Assembly (NCBI GenBank): GCA_946480785.1
Contig: CAMLLD010000015.1
Location: 1-64,000, forward strand
Source: an uncultured Blastocatellia bacterium
Lineage (GTDB): Bacteria > Acidobacteriota > Blastocatellia > Pyrinomonadales > Pyrinomonadaceae
Length of the DNA: 64,000 bases
Direction: 5' to 3'
Shown here: piece after piece, positions 55,042-63,400 of the stretch
Layout: each line of letters opens with the position of its first letter
How positions within the stretch are numbered: the first letter of the stretch is position 1
Program-made: the position numbers and the translations under genes
The notes under the pieces: generated by a model
The model's input: the letters and a program-made list of their open reading frames with translations, nothing else
What the model was told of the DNA's origin: nothing
Database searches by the model: none

Positions 55042-56057
55042 GTTTGTAATTCCTCGGGTGCTTCAATGTAGGAAAGAGCAACAGGTTCTTGAGCCGTAAG
55101 AAAAGCTACGGTTCTTTGCAGGTTCAGTGCGTCTATACCGAAGAGCGTCTCTTCGAAAAGCACATCTCCATTTTGATACTGGGCTAGCAATTGATCATCA
55201 GGTAGCAGCAATGTCACACCAATAGATTTAAACTCCCAGACAACTTCGCTTATTGATTCCACAGGAATTCGCCTAAGAAAGCGTTTAAATAGTTCCCTAC
55301 GCTGCGCACGAGAGGATTGGAGCAGCAGATCGCAGGTTAGTAAACCGGACTCTCGCAAGGTTTGAACAATATCCGCGACGAATTGCGGCTCTCCCAATTT
55401 GATAGCCAAATTGACCATATTAAAAACTCGTGTCGCGCTACCGAGATCTCGAAAGAGTAAATGTAAAATTACGTTCAGTTCCTTTTTAGCGTTGTTTGCA
55501 CGAAAGAGCTGCAGTACAAGCGGCAGGTGTTTAGCGGCATAGCTTTCGCGAAAACGGTAAAGAGCCCGGTAGCAAATGCTTGTGTAGTCAAAATTGTTAA
55601 GATAACTTATAAATAGCGACACGGTGCGTTCGCTGCAACCGAAACCGGAAAGCACACTCAGACAGCGCTGGCGTAAGACTGTTTCGTCCGGACGTCCTTT
55701 CAACCTCTCAGATGCGATTAAGGCGACCGTCGCCTCGGCTGCGGCACAGCGCAACCGGCCGCACATCAATAGTAGGTCATCCAAAGCCTCAGATGGATCA
55801 TCCCTGCCCCACTCTTGGAGAAGTTCCGGTATTACAACTCGTACTCGCGTTCGGAGAGCTACAGATCCCGCTCGTAACAAGTTCGATATTTCAAGCGCAA
55901 TTCGTGAGGTGGAAGGAATGAAAATCGGCTGAGCGCTACGCAGCCAAAATATTGAACGCAGCCAGTCTTTAAGGTTTCGCTCGGATTGAGCCTCAATCCA
56001 TCGCGACGCCTCATTTAGAATGATGCTTTCAGTTCCCATCTTAGCGCAGCAGTTCAT
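55038..56057 (-). CDS. Island gene B: helical protein of unknown function
   Basis: A 339-residue, almost wholly alpha-helical protein with repeating Leu/Ala-rich helix pairs (ALDDLLLMCGRLRCAAAEATVALIASERL, LVLQLFRANNAKKELNVILHLLFRD, MVNLAIKLGEPQFVADIVQTLRESGLLT). This suggests a HEAT/ARM-type superhelix for protein or nucleic-acid binding. There are no catalytic motifs. It overlaps gene A by 17 nt and gene C by 4 nt, so all three are translationally coupled. An ATG lies at the start of the frame (MNCCAKMGTES), and an internal Met at residue 7 is an alternative. Confidence 0.6.
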   Translation of the reverse strand: MNCCAKMGTESIILNEASRWIEAQSERNLKDWLRSIFWLRSAQPIFIPSTSRIALEISNLLRAGSVALRTRVRVVIPELLQEWGRDDPSEALDDLLLMCGRLRCAAAEATVALIASERLKGRPDETVLRQRCLSVLSGFGCSERTVSLFISYLNNFDYTSICYRALYRFRESYAAKHLPLVLQLFRANNAKKELNVILHLLFRDLGSATRVFNMVNLAIKLGEPQFVADIVQTLRESGLLTCDLLLQSSRAQRRELFKRFLRRIPVESISEVVWEFKSIGVTLLLPDDQLLAQYQNGDVLFEETLFGIDALNLQRTVAFLTAQEPVALSYIEAPEELQT

Positions 56058-57030
56058 CGATCAGTTTTAAGTCTAATGGAGGACACAATTCTTTTATGGT
56101 TCCCTGTTTGTCAGCCTCAATCTGAGCGGTAAATGGAACTTCTTGGACAACTAATTCTTTGAGGTCCCTTCGATGGCTTCGAAGATTCAAAGTTCTGCCG
56201 TAACAATCGGGTTCAGCTGCGGGCACAAAGGCTGGGTTTATGCCTCCGTCTAAAGTAGTTGGGGGCCGGATAGTTAATCCAGTGAGGACATGAGGCGGAA
56301 TGCTCAATCTAACGATGCGTTGGCCGCGAGACATGTGGCTAAGGCCTAGGCGATCTCGTATGAGCGTAGTATGGTCATCAATGCTCAATCCAGTTCCGAT
56401 CACCTCGATCTCGTCAGCAGTCGCACACCAAAAAAAACGACGCTCAGTCCGCAACTGGCCTGCATGGAACGCCGATGATATCAAACCACCTAAATTCTCC
56501 CATACAAAGTCCATATCATCTTCCGCTTCGTCAATGATGGAAGCAAAAGCATGTCGGTCTAGTAAATAATAAAAGTATACCTCCAGCCTAACAAAACAGG
56601 TAAATTTCGTTAGCGCCGGAGATGGGCGGTGGCTTCTTAGATCGAGGGAGGAATTTCGGGACAACACAAATTCAAGCGCAGCCAGAGGGGTTGTCAAAGG
56701 GGCAACATCGTTTAGGTTCGCTTCGACGAAAGTTTCAAACTCCGATCGGTCGTCACCCGAGAGATTGCCGTTATCAACATCAAACTGAAACTTGCTCAGC
56801 CATAGACGTCCGAGGCCGTTTGATGCTAAATCTGATATGAACTGTGCAAAGTTAGCATAGTGAGGCATGTGGATTTGGGTGCGGTAAGGCGCTGTTCTCC
56901 TTCCGGTTCGTCTCATGAGCGTCGAATTAACTTCGACTAGGAAGGCTGCGGTACGAGTGCGAGGAAAGCCAGACCGCTCGGTACAGCCTTCGATGGAAAT
57001 GCGCGCAGAGGGTAAACCTGGGCCGACCAA
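56041..57030 (-). CDS. Island gene A: protein of unknown function
   Basis: A frame of up to 329 residues, the promoter-proximal gene of the island. The frame opens with TTG, right after a stop codon. The first 50 residues are Arg/Thr-rich and may not be translated. Met55 (MPHYANFAQFISDL) is a reasonable alternative start, though neither has a clear ribosome site. The body has an acidic helical half (FETFVEANLNDVAPLTTPLAALEFVL, FASIIDEAEDDMDFVWENLGGLIS) and a strand-rich C-terminal half (GQRIVRLSIPPHVLTGLTI, LKELVVQEVPFTAQIEAD). No known domain recognised. Overlaps gene B by 17 nt. Confidence 0.58.
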   Translation of the reverse strand: MVGPGLPSARISIEGCTERSGFPRTRTAAFLVEVNSTLMRRTGRRTAPYRTQIHMPHYANFAQFISDLASNGLGRLWLSKFQFDVDNGNLSGDDRSEFETFVEANLNDVAPLTTPLAALEFVLSRNSSLDLRSHRPSPALTKFTCFVRLEVYFYYLLDRHAFASIIDEAEDDMDFVWENLGGLISSAFHAGQLRTERRFFWCATADEIEVIGTGLSIDDHTTLIRDRLGLSHMSRGQRIVRLSIPPHVLTGLTIRPPTTLDGGINPAFVPAAEPDCYGRTLNLRSHRRDLKELVVQEVPFTAQIEADKQGTIKELCPPLDLKLIDELLR

Positions 57031-57165
57031 AAGTCAATAGAACGAAGTTGTAGTACGCCATACGCACCAACCAAGAGAAGATTAGTTGTAGCGAGTCAGC
57101 GATAATTCATTTTGTCTTCTCAGTTTTGACGCAAGATTAGTCTCCTTCGAAGATCTTGTTTATGG

Positions 57166-57933
57166 CTAACTAAACTCTGCGATAACGGGAGCGTGATCCG
57201 ACGGGCGCTCCCACTTTCTCGTTTCGATGTCGATCCAGGCGCGCACGCTGCGCGGCACGAGTGACTCCGTGATCCAGATGTGATCGATGCGCAGTCCGAG
57301 GTTCCGACGAAACGCACCCGCACGATAATCCCACCACGTAAACTGTCCACCCGCTTCGACGTGTAAACGGAACGCGTCCGTGAAGCCCCAGTCCTTTATG
57401 TTCTGCAACGTCGCGCGCTCCGGTTCGCTGAACATGATCCTTCCGGTCCACAGACGCGGATCGTGAACGTCACGCTCTTCCGGCGCCACATTGAAGTCGC
57501 CACACAAAAGCACCGGCGTCGTCTTGTCGTATTGCGTGTCGAAGAACTCGCGCAACCGCCGCATCCAATCGAGCTTGAACACAAACTTCTCTGAGCCGAC
57601 CGCCTGACCGTTCGGGATGTAAACGTTGACGATGCTCACACCGTTGAATTGCGTCGTGATGAGTCGTGACTGGGCTTCGCCGTCGTCGCCGGGAAAACCG
57701 CGATGACTCGTCTCACACGCTCCGCGTGTGAGGATCGCGACGCCGTTGTACGACTGCTGGCCGAAAAGATGACAGTGATAGCCACGCTCCTGAAACACAT
57801 CCACCGGAACTTTGTCGTCGGTGCATTTTGTTTCCTGCATGCAGAGCACGTCGGGTTTGACGGCGTCGAGCCAGCGCACGACCAGCGGCAGCCGCGCGAG
57901 GATTGAATTAACGTTCCAAGTTGCGATTAGCAT
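57166..57933 (-). CDS. xthA: Exodeoxyribonuclease III
   Basis: A 255-residue AP endonuclease/exonuclease. It starts at MLIATWNVNSILARLP, the family N-terminus, so I reject the 10-residue longer frame. Metal-binding Glu in CMQETKCTD, DFNVAPEERDVHD, the WDYR loop, RIDHIWI and the terminal SDHAPV are intact. It repairs abasic sites and removes 3' blocks. It follows the M20 peptidase gene by 4 nt. Its stop marks the right flank of the AT-rich island, and neighbouring composition returns to GC-rich here. Confidence 0.94.
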   Translation of the reverse strand: MLIATWNVNSILARLPLVVRWLDAVKPDVLCMQETKCTDDKVPVDVFQERGYHCHLFGQQSYNGVAILTRGACETSHRGFPGDDGEAQSRLITTQFNGVSIVNVYIPNGQAVGSEKFVFKLDWMRRLREFFDTQYDKTTPVLLCGDFNVAPEERDVHDPRLWTGRIMFSEPERATLQNIKDWGFTDAFRLHVEAGGQFTWWDYRAGAFRRNLGLRIDHIWITESLVPRSVRAWIDIETRKWERPSDHAPVIAEFS

Positions 57934-57937
57934 CTGA

Positions 57938-59128
57938 TCAAACTGACAACAACAGCCCGGCAATCAAGGCGCCGCGTGGTCCAATATCGGTCGCTTGAAT
58001 GTGTTCGTGCAGCGCGTGTGCGCCGTCGCCGCTGATGCCGAGCCCGTCAAGCACGGGAATTCCCAGCGCCGCGAGAAAGTTTCCGTCAGACGCGCCGCCG
58101 ACTTGCGCCTCACCGAGTTCAAATCCCAACGACGCTGCGATGCTGCGCGCCTTCTCAAACAGCTCGATGACCTCCGCGGTGCGTTCCATCGGCGGCCGAT
58201 TGATGCCGCCGGAAACAAAAACTTTCGTGCGCTCGTCAACGGGTTCGAGAGTCGAAAGAATGCGATCGATCTCCTGCGCCTCCGCTTCAGTGGCGAAGCG
58301 CACGTCGATCTCGCCTTCAGCCTGCGCGGCCACAACATTCGAACGCGTGCCGCCATGGACCACGCCGACATTCAACGTGATGCCCGAACCGCTGAAGTTG
58401 CAAGCATGCAGCCGTTCGATCTGGCGCGCGAGCTCGAGAATCGCACTTGCGCCTTTTTCGGGTTCGAGTCCCGCGTGCGCAGCTTTTCCCTCGACCTTGA
58501 TCGCGTAAATGCCGGTTCCCTTGCGCCCGGTCTTGACGCGGCCGCCCAGCGCCGGCGGCTCCAAGACAAACGCGTATTTCGTATTCCGCTCGCGTGCGAC
58601 ACGCTCAATGAACGGCCAACCCGACGTGCTTCCGACTTCCTCATCGCACGTCAACACGATCGTCACACCGAGACGTGGCTTTAGATTCAACTCCGACAAC
58701 GTGCGCAACACTTCAAGCGCCAACACACAGTTTGCCTTCATATCAAAAATGCCCGGGCCGTAAATCTTGTCACCTTCGCGCCGCCACGGACGCTCCGCTA
58801 CCGAACCGCGCGAATGCACGGTGTCTGTGTGGCCCACCAGCAAAACCTGTCCCGTGCTGCTCTGCTCCTGAAAAGCCCTGACGACAAGATGCTCACCGAA
58901 CTCCGCCACGCTCACTCGTTCCACCGAATCAACACACGCCAAACCGCGCGCCGCATTCTCGATCAGATCGACCACTGCGCGACTACCATTCTGGTCACCC
59001 GAAGGCGACTCCGTTTCCACCAGCGCCCGAATGAACGACTCGATCTCGTTCTGCCTCGTCTCAAATCGTTCGAGAACCTGCTTTGCCAGCGACGCGGAAA
59101 TGAGCCGCGAAATGAGTTGACTCGTCAT
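57938..59128 (-). CDS. M20-family metallopeptidase (carboxypeptidase G2-like)
   Basis: A 396-residue di-zinc hydrolase. It has [10 protein letters not shown], metal ligands in [11 protein letters not shown] and [11 protein letters not shown], catalytic Glu pair in TCDEEVGST, a dimerisation (bowl) domain with [17 protein letters not shown], and a final His in [11 protein letters not shown]. The CPG2 branch removes glutamate or acyl groups from N-acylated amino acids. It directly follows the enolase-family racemase with a 4-nt overlap. This suggests that it deacylates the racemase's N-acyl-amino-acid product. Confidence 0.9.
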   Translation of the reverse strand: MTSQLISRLISASLAKQVLERFETRQNEIESFIRALVETESPSGDQNGSRAVVDLIENAARGLACVDSVERVSVAEFGEHLVVRAFQEQSSTGQVLLVGHTDTVHSRGSVAERPWRREGDKIYGPGIFDMKANCVLALEVLRTLSELNLKPRLGVTIVLTCDEEVGSTSGWPFIERVARERNTKYAFVLEPPALGGRVKTGRKGTGIYAIKVEGKAAHAGLEPEKGASAILELARQIERLHACNFSGSGITLNVGVVHGGTRSNVVAAQAEGEIDVRFATEAEAQEIDRILSTLEPVDERTKVFVSGGINRPPMERTAEVIELFEKARSIAASLGFELGEAQVGGASDGNFLAALGIPVLDGLGISGDGAHALHEHIQATDIGPRGALIAGLLLSV

Positions 59129-60237
59129 AGATTGATCGTTTGCTTGCGCACCGTCAGAGCGTCGATGCGCGGTAGGTTCAGATTGAAACCAATACCCGGC
59201 GCGTCAGAAACAGTGATCGTCCCTTGCGCGCTCACTTTCACCGGCGGCTCGATGATGTCCTCTTCCCAATAACGCGCGCTCGCCGACACGTCACCGGGCA
59301 AACTGAAACCCGCGAGCGTCGACATCGCGATGTTGTGCGCGCGTCCGATGCCCGATTCCAACATGCCGCCGCACCAGACCGGAATATCGTTCTCACGCGC
59401 GACCTGCTCGACGCGCTTGGCCTCCGTGTGTCCGCCGACGCGTCCGAGTTTCACGTTGATGATCTTGCACGAACCGAGCCCGATCGCGTGCGTCGCATCT
59501 TCAGCGCTGTGAATCGACTCATCCAAACAAACCGGCGTCTGAATCTGCTGTTGCAGTTTCGCGTGATCGAAGATGTCGTCGTGGGCCAACGGCTGTTCGA
59601 GCATCATCAAGTTGAAGCCGTCGAGCTTCTTGAACAGCGGCACGTCCGCGAGTGTGTAAGCAGAGTTCGCATCACCCATCAAACGTATGTTCGGAAACTC
59701 CCGGCGCACGCGTTCGACGATCTGCAAATCCCAACCGGGTTTGATCTTGATCTTGATGCGCTGGTAACCGGCGTCGACTTCCTTGCGAATCTTCTCGAGC
59801 AGGATCTCTGGCGTGTCCTGGATACCGATCGAAACGCCGCAAGCGATCTCGCGGCGCGTGCCGCCGAGATGTTTCCACAACGGCACGCCGAGTTTCTTCG
59901 CCTCGAGATCCCAACACGCAGTTTCGAGCGTCGCTTTCGCCATGCGATGACCACGCACCGGTTTCAGCAACGCAAACACGTTCGCAGCGCTGTCGAACCT
60001 TTTACTCAACAGCATCGGACCGAGAAACTCGCAAAGCGTGTCCCAGCCGCTGTCGGTCCACTCATCGCTGTAAAAAGGACCTTCGCCCGCGGTGAATTCG
60101 CCCCAACCTTCCGCGCCGTCAGCGTCTCTGACGCGCGCGAGCACAATGCGCCGTTCAGTGGTGCGGCCGAAGCTTGTTTCGAAGAAGTGGATCAGCGGCA
60201 GGCGGATCTCGCGCAGTTCGATCGACTGAATCATCAA
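59125..60237 (-). CDS. N-acylamino-acid racemase / o-succinylbenzoate synthase (enolase superfamily)
   Basis: A 370-residue enzyme closely patterned on the Deinococcus/Amycolatopsis racemase-OSBS group. Acid/base Lys162 and Lys164 in [11 protein letters not shown], metal ligands Asp189 (MGDANSAY), Glu214 (LEQPLAHDD) and Asp239 (CLDES), opposing Lys263 ([10 protein letters not shown]), and [15 protein letters not shown]. The family is known for dual OSBS (menaquinone) and N-succinyl-amino-acid racemase activity. No men genes are nearby and an M20 deacylase overlaps it by 4 nt, which favours the racemase role here. An ATGATG start gives two equivalent initiators. Confidence 0.9.
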   Translation of the reverse strand: MMIQSIELREIRLPLIHFFETSFGRTTERRIVLARVRDADGAEGWGEFTAGEGPFYSDEWTDSGWDTLCEFLGPMLLSKRFDSAANVFALLKPVRGHRMAKATLETACWDLEAKKLGVPLWKHLGGTRREIACGVSIGIQDTPEILLEKIRKEVDAGYQRIKIKIKPGWDLQIVERVRREFPNIRLMGDANSAYTLADVPLFKKLDGFNLMMLEQPLAHDDIFDHAKLQQQIQTPVCLDESIHSAEDATHAIGLGSCKIINVKLGRVGGHTEAKRVEQVARENDIPVWCGGMLESGIGRAHNIAMSTLAGFSLPGDVSASARYWEEDIIEPPVKVSAQGTITVSDAPGIGFNLNLPRIDALTVRKQTINL

Positions 60238-60258
60238 CAGGAAAGTTGGGCCTCCGTG

Positions 60259-60273
60259 CAGGCATTATGCCTG
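60259..60273. promoter_or_regulatory. Palindrome CAGGCAT-T-ATGCCTG upstream of racemase gene
   Basis: A perfect 7-bp inverted repeat with a single central base, 21 bp upstream of the racemase ATG. It sits in the 253-bp divergent gap before the large nuclease gene. Position fits an operator or a small hairpin in the leader. The remainder of the gap holds only an AAGGAAGG ribosome site for the plus-strand gene. Confidence 0.35.
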
Positions 60274-60490
60274 TCCGCAGGGCAGTTGTCAGCTTGCTGA
60301 TGAATGCGATGTTGACGTTTGGAGAAATCTTCGGCGCGCGCAATTTAAGAGGTGTTTCGCGGCTTGACCCACCCTTTCAGAACTGATAAAAGGCACGCAC
60401 CAATTTATCCGACCGGCCTCAAAGCACCTCCGGTATTCCTCGCAAAACGTTAAGTGCGGAGTAGGTAAACTTTATTCAAAGGAAGGTTCT

Positions 60491-63400
60491 ATGCGTCTGA
60501 TCAGCCCCCTTCACCCGACACCGCGAACTCGCGCCTGGTTGGCGTCTGCGTTCGTTGTCATCGCCGTTTTCGCATTCATGTTGTTCCTGAATTTCTCGTC
60601 TCGAGTTCAGGCGATTTCATCAAACGTCGTCATCAGTGAGTTTCGCGTGCGCGGGCCGAATGGCGCTGCGGACGAATTCGTAGAGCTCTACAACCTTTCG
60701 GGAGCCCCCGTCGCGATCGGCGGCTGGAAAATCAGAGGCTCAAACAACGCGGCCGGTGTTTCCGACCGCGTCACGATCACCGCCGGCACGATTCTTCAGC
60801 CCGGTTGCCATTACCTGTTGACCAACTCGTCCGCGAGTGGTGGTCCATACAGCGGCGCGGTTCCCGGCGATCAGACGTTCACCACCGGCATCACCGATGA
60901 CGGCGGCATCGCGGTGACGTTGCCTGACAACACGATCATTGATGCAGTGGGTATGAGCACCGGCTCTGCTTTCAAAGAAGGCACGGTGCTGGCAAGTCTC
61001 GGCACGAGCAATCTCAATCGCAGTTACGAGCGCAAACCGGGTGGCGCTGCGGGAAGCGGTACAGACACCGACAACAACTCCGCTGATTTCCAACTGATCA
61101 CGCCCAGCGATCCACAGAGCTCGGCCGGTTGCGTGGCGCCGACTCCGACTCCCACGCCGACACCAACCCCGACGCCCACACCTACTCCGACTCCAACGCC
61201 CACACCGACACCAACGCCAACGCCCGCGGTTGCCGGCTCAGTGGTACTTAGTCAGGTGTACGGCGGCGGCGGCAATGCCGGTTCGACGCTGAAGAACGAC
61301 TTTATCGAGATCATCAATCACACCGGCGCGCCGATCAATCTGAACGGCTGGTCCGTGCAGTACGCCTCGGCGACGCTCGCGAATTGGCAAGTCACGCCGC
61401 TGACGAATTTCACGCTGCAGCCGGGTCAGTACTACTTGATCAAGGAAGCGGCTGGCGCAGGCGGGACTGTTGATTTACCAACAGCAGACGCGACCGGAAC
61501 GATCGCGATGGGCGCGACATCAGGCAAGGTCGCACTCGTTAGCAACACGACTGCGTTAATTGGTAACTGTCCGGCCGGCTCGGGCATCGTCGATTTTATC
61601 GGCTACGACGGCGCGAATTGTTTTGAAGGCGCTGGAGCAGCTCCGACACTTACCAATCCGACCGCGGCGCTGAGAAAGAACGACGGCTGTCTCGATACGG
61701 ACAACAACAACTCCGACTTCGTCCAGGGTTCACCTAACCCGCGCAACAGCTCGTCGCCGACAAACAACTGCGCGGTTTTGTCGGGCATTGGCTCTGCAAG
61801 TCCACTCGGTGTGCAACCGGGTGATAGCTCGACGCTGACCGTGACCGTTTTCCCGGCTAGCGATCCAACGAGCACCGGCATAACCGTCTCGGCGGATCTG
61901 TCGTCGATCGGCGGCTCGCCAACACAAGCTTTCGCAGCCGGCCCGGGCAACACGTTCACTTTCGTAGCGACAGTCGCAGTCGGCACCGCGCCGGGCAACA
62001 AGTCTCTGCCGGTGATGATCAGTGATGCGCAAGGTCGCACCGCGAGCACGACGATCGCGCTGCTGGTCCAACAACCACACGTCGTGATCAGTCAACTCTA
62101 CGGCGGCGGCGGCAACGCCGGCGCGACTTACGCCAACGATTACGTCGAACTCTACAATCCCAGTGGACTGACGTTCGACCTGACGGGCTGGTCGTTGCAA
62201 TACACCTCGGCAACGGGCGACAGTTGGGACTTCGGCACACAACCACTCGGCGGATCGATCGGGCCCGGCCAGTATTACCTTGTCGCGCTCGCTTCCGGCG
62301 GTAGCGTCGGACTACCGCTTCCGGCAGCCAACATCAACGGCGAGATCAACATGAGCGGCACGACCGGCAAGGTCGCGCTCGTTAACAGTTTCGATCCGCT
62401 CGTCGGTAACTGCCCGATCGGCGATCCGCACATCGTTGATTTCGTCGGCTACGGCGCCAGCGCCGACTGTTCTGAAACTGCGAAGGCGCCTGCGCCAAGC
62501 AACACCAGCGCGATCTTCCGCGGCAACAACGGCGCGACCGACACCGACAACAACTCAACGGATTTCTCGGCCGCAGCGCCGAATCCGCGACGCACCGAGC
62601 CGATCGTCGAACTCGGTCCCTTGGTGTTCAGCAGCGATCCCCGCAAGAACGGCATCAATGCGCCGCGCGACGCGAGTATCACGATCAACTTCACCGAGCC
62701 GGTAGACGTCGTCGGCAACTGGTACAACATCAGTTGCACCTCGACCGGATTGCACAATGACGCAACCGTAGCGGGCAGCGGGAAGGTCTGGGTCATCACG
62801 CCAAACGTGAACTTCCTCGCGGCCGAACAGTGCACGGTTACGATCTTCAAGGATCAGGTCCACGACAGTGACACCGACGACAGTGGTCCAAACACCGACA
62901 CGCTGAACGCGGATTACGTCGCGACGTTCACCGTTTCAACCGGCACTGCGCCACCGGAGCCGCCGAGCGTTCACACAACGTTCGGCAATCCGAGCAACGC
63001 GGTTGCCGATCCGAACCAACCGAACAACTACCTGATGGAGAAGCCCGAGTTCACTGTTTCTTACAACCGAGACATGGGTCGTCCGAATTGGGTGAGTTGG
63101 CACCTGACGGATGAGTGGGTTGGCAGTCTCGCACGCGTCGACACCTTCCGACCGGACCCCGCGGTCCTGCCGACCTGGTACCGCGTGCAGGCGACCGACT
63201 TCGCGAGCACCGGTTTCGATCGCGGTCACATGACACCGAACGCCGACCGCGACAAGGAAACATCCATTCCGATCAACCAGGCGACGTTCCTGATGTCGAA
63301 CATGGTGGCCCAGGCGCCTGACAACAACCAGGGACCATGGGCCAACCTCGAAAACTTCCTGCGCACGCTGTTGCCGGCCAACGAGCTTTACATTGTTTCC

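Larger units (their letters stand above)
52551..57165. other. AT-rich three-gene island of foreign composition
   Basis: Between the pyrimidine operon and xthA the sequence shifts abruptly. Four 60-base lines I counted inside it are 37, 37, 47 and 47% GC, against 65% for one line in the neighbouring dehydrogenase gene. Codons such as TTA, ATA, AGA and AGG become frequent. Three minus-strand genes fill it and overlap each other. No integrase, transposase, tRNA or clear direct repeat was found at either edge. The 135 bp upstream of the first gene hold no other gene and should contain its promoter. TGGWCCA, common elsewhere, is absent from it. Confidence 0.8.

Noticed and set aside
59224..60300. 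Plus-strand frame of 358 codons opposite the racemase gene
   Set aside because: The minus strand encodes a full enolase-superfamily enzyme with all ligands; the plus frame has no motif.
61137..61233. Repetitive DNA considered as a CRISPR or microsatellite element
   Set aside because: It is in-frame Pro-Thr coding repeat forming a linker between lamin-tail-like domains of the secreted nuclease.
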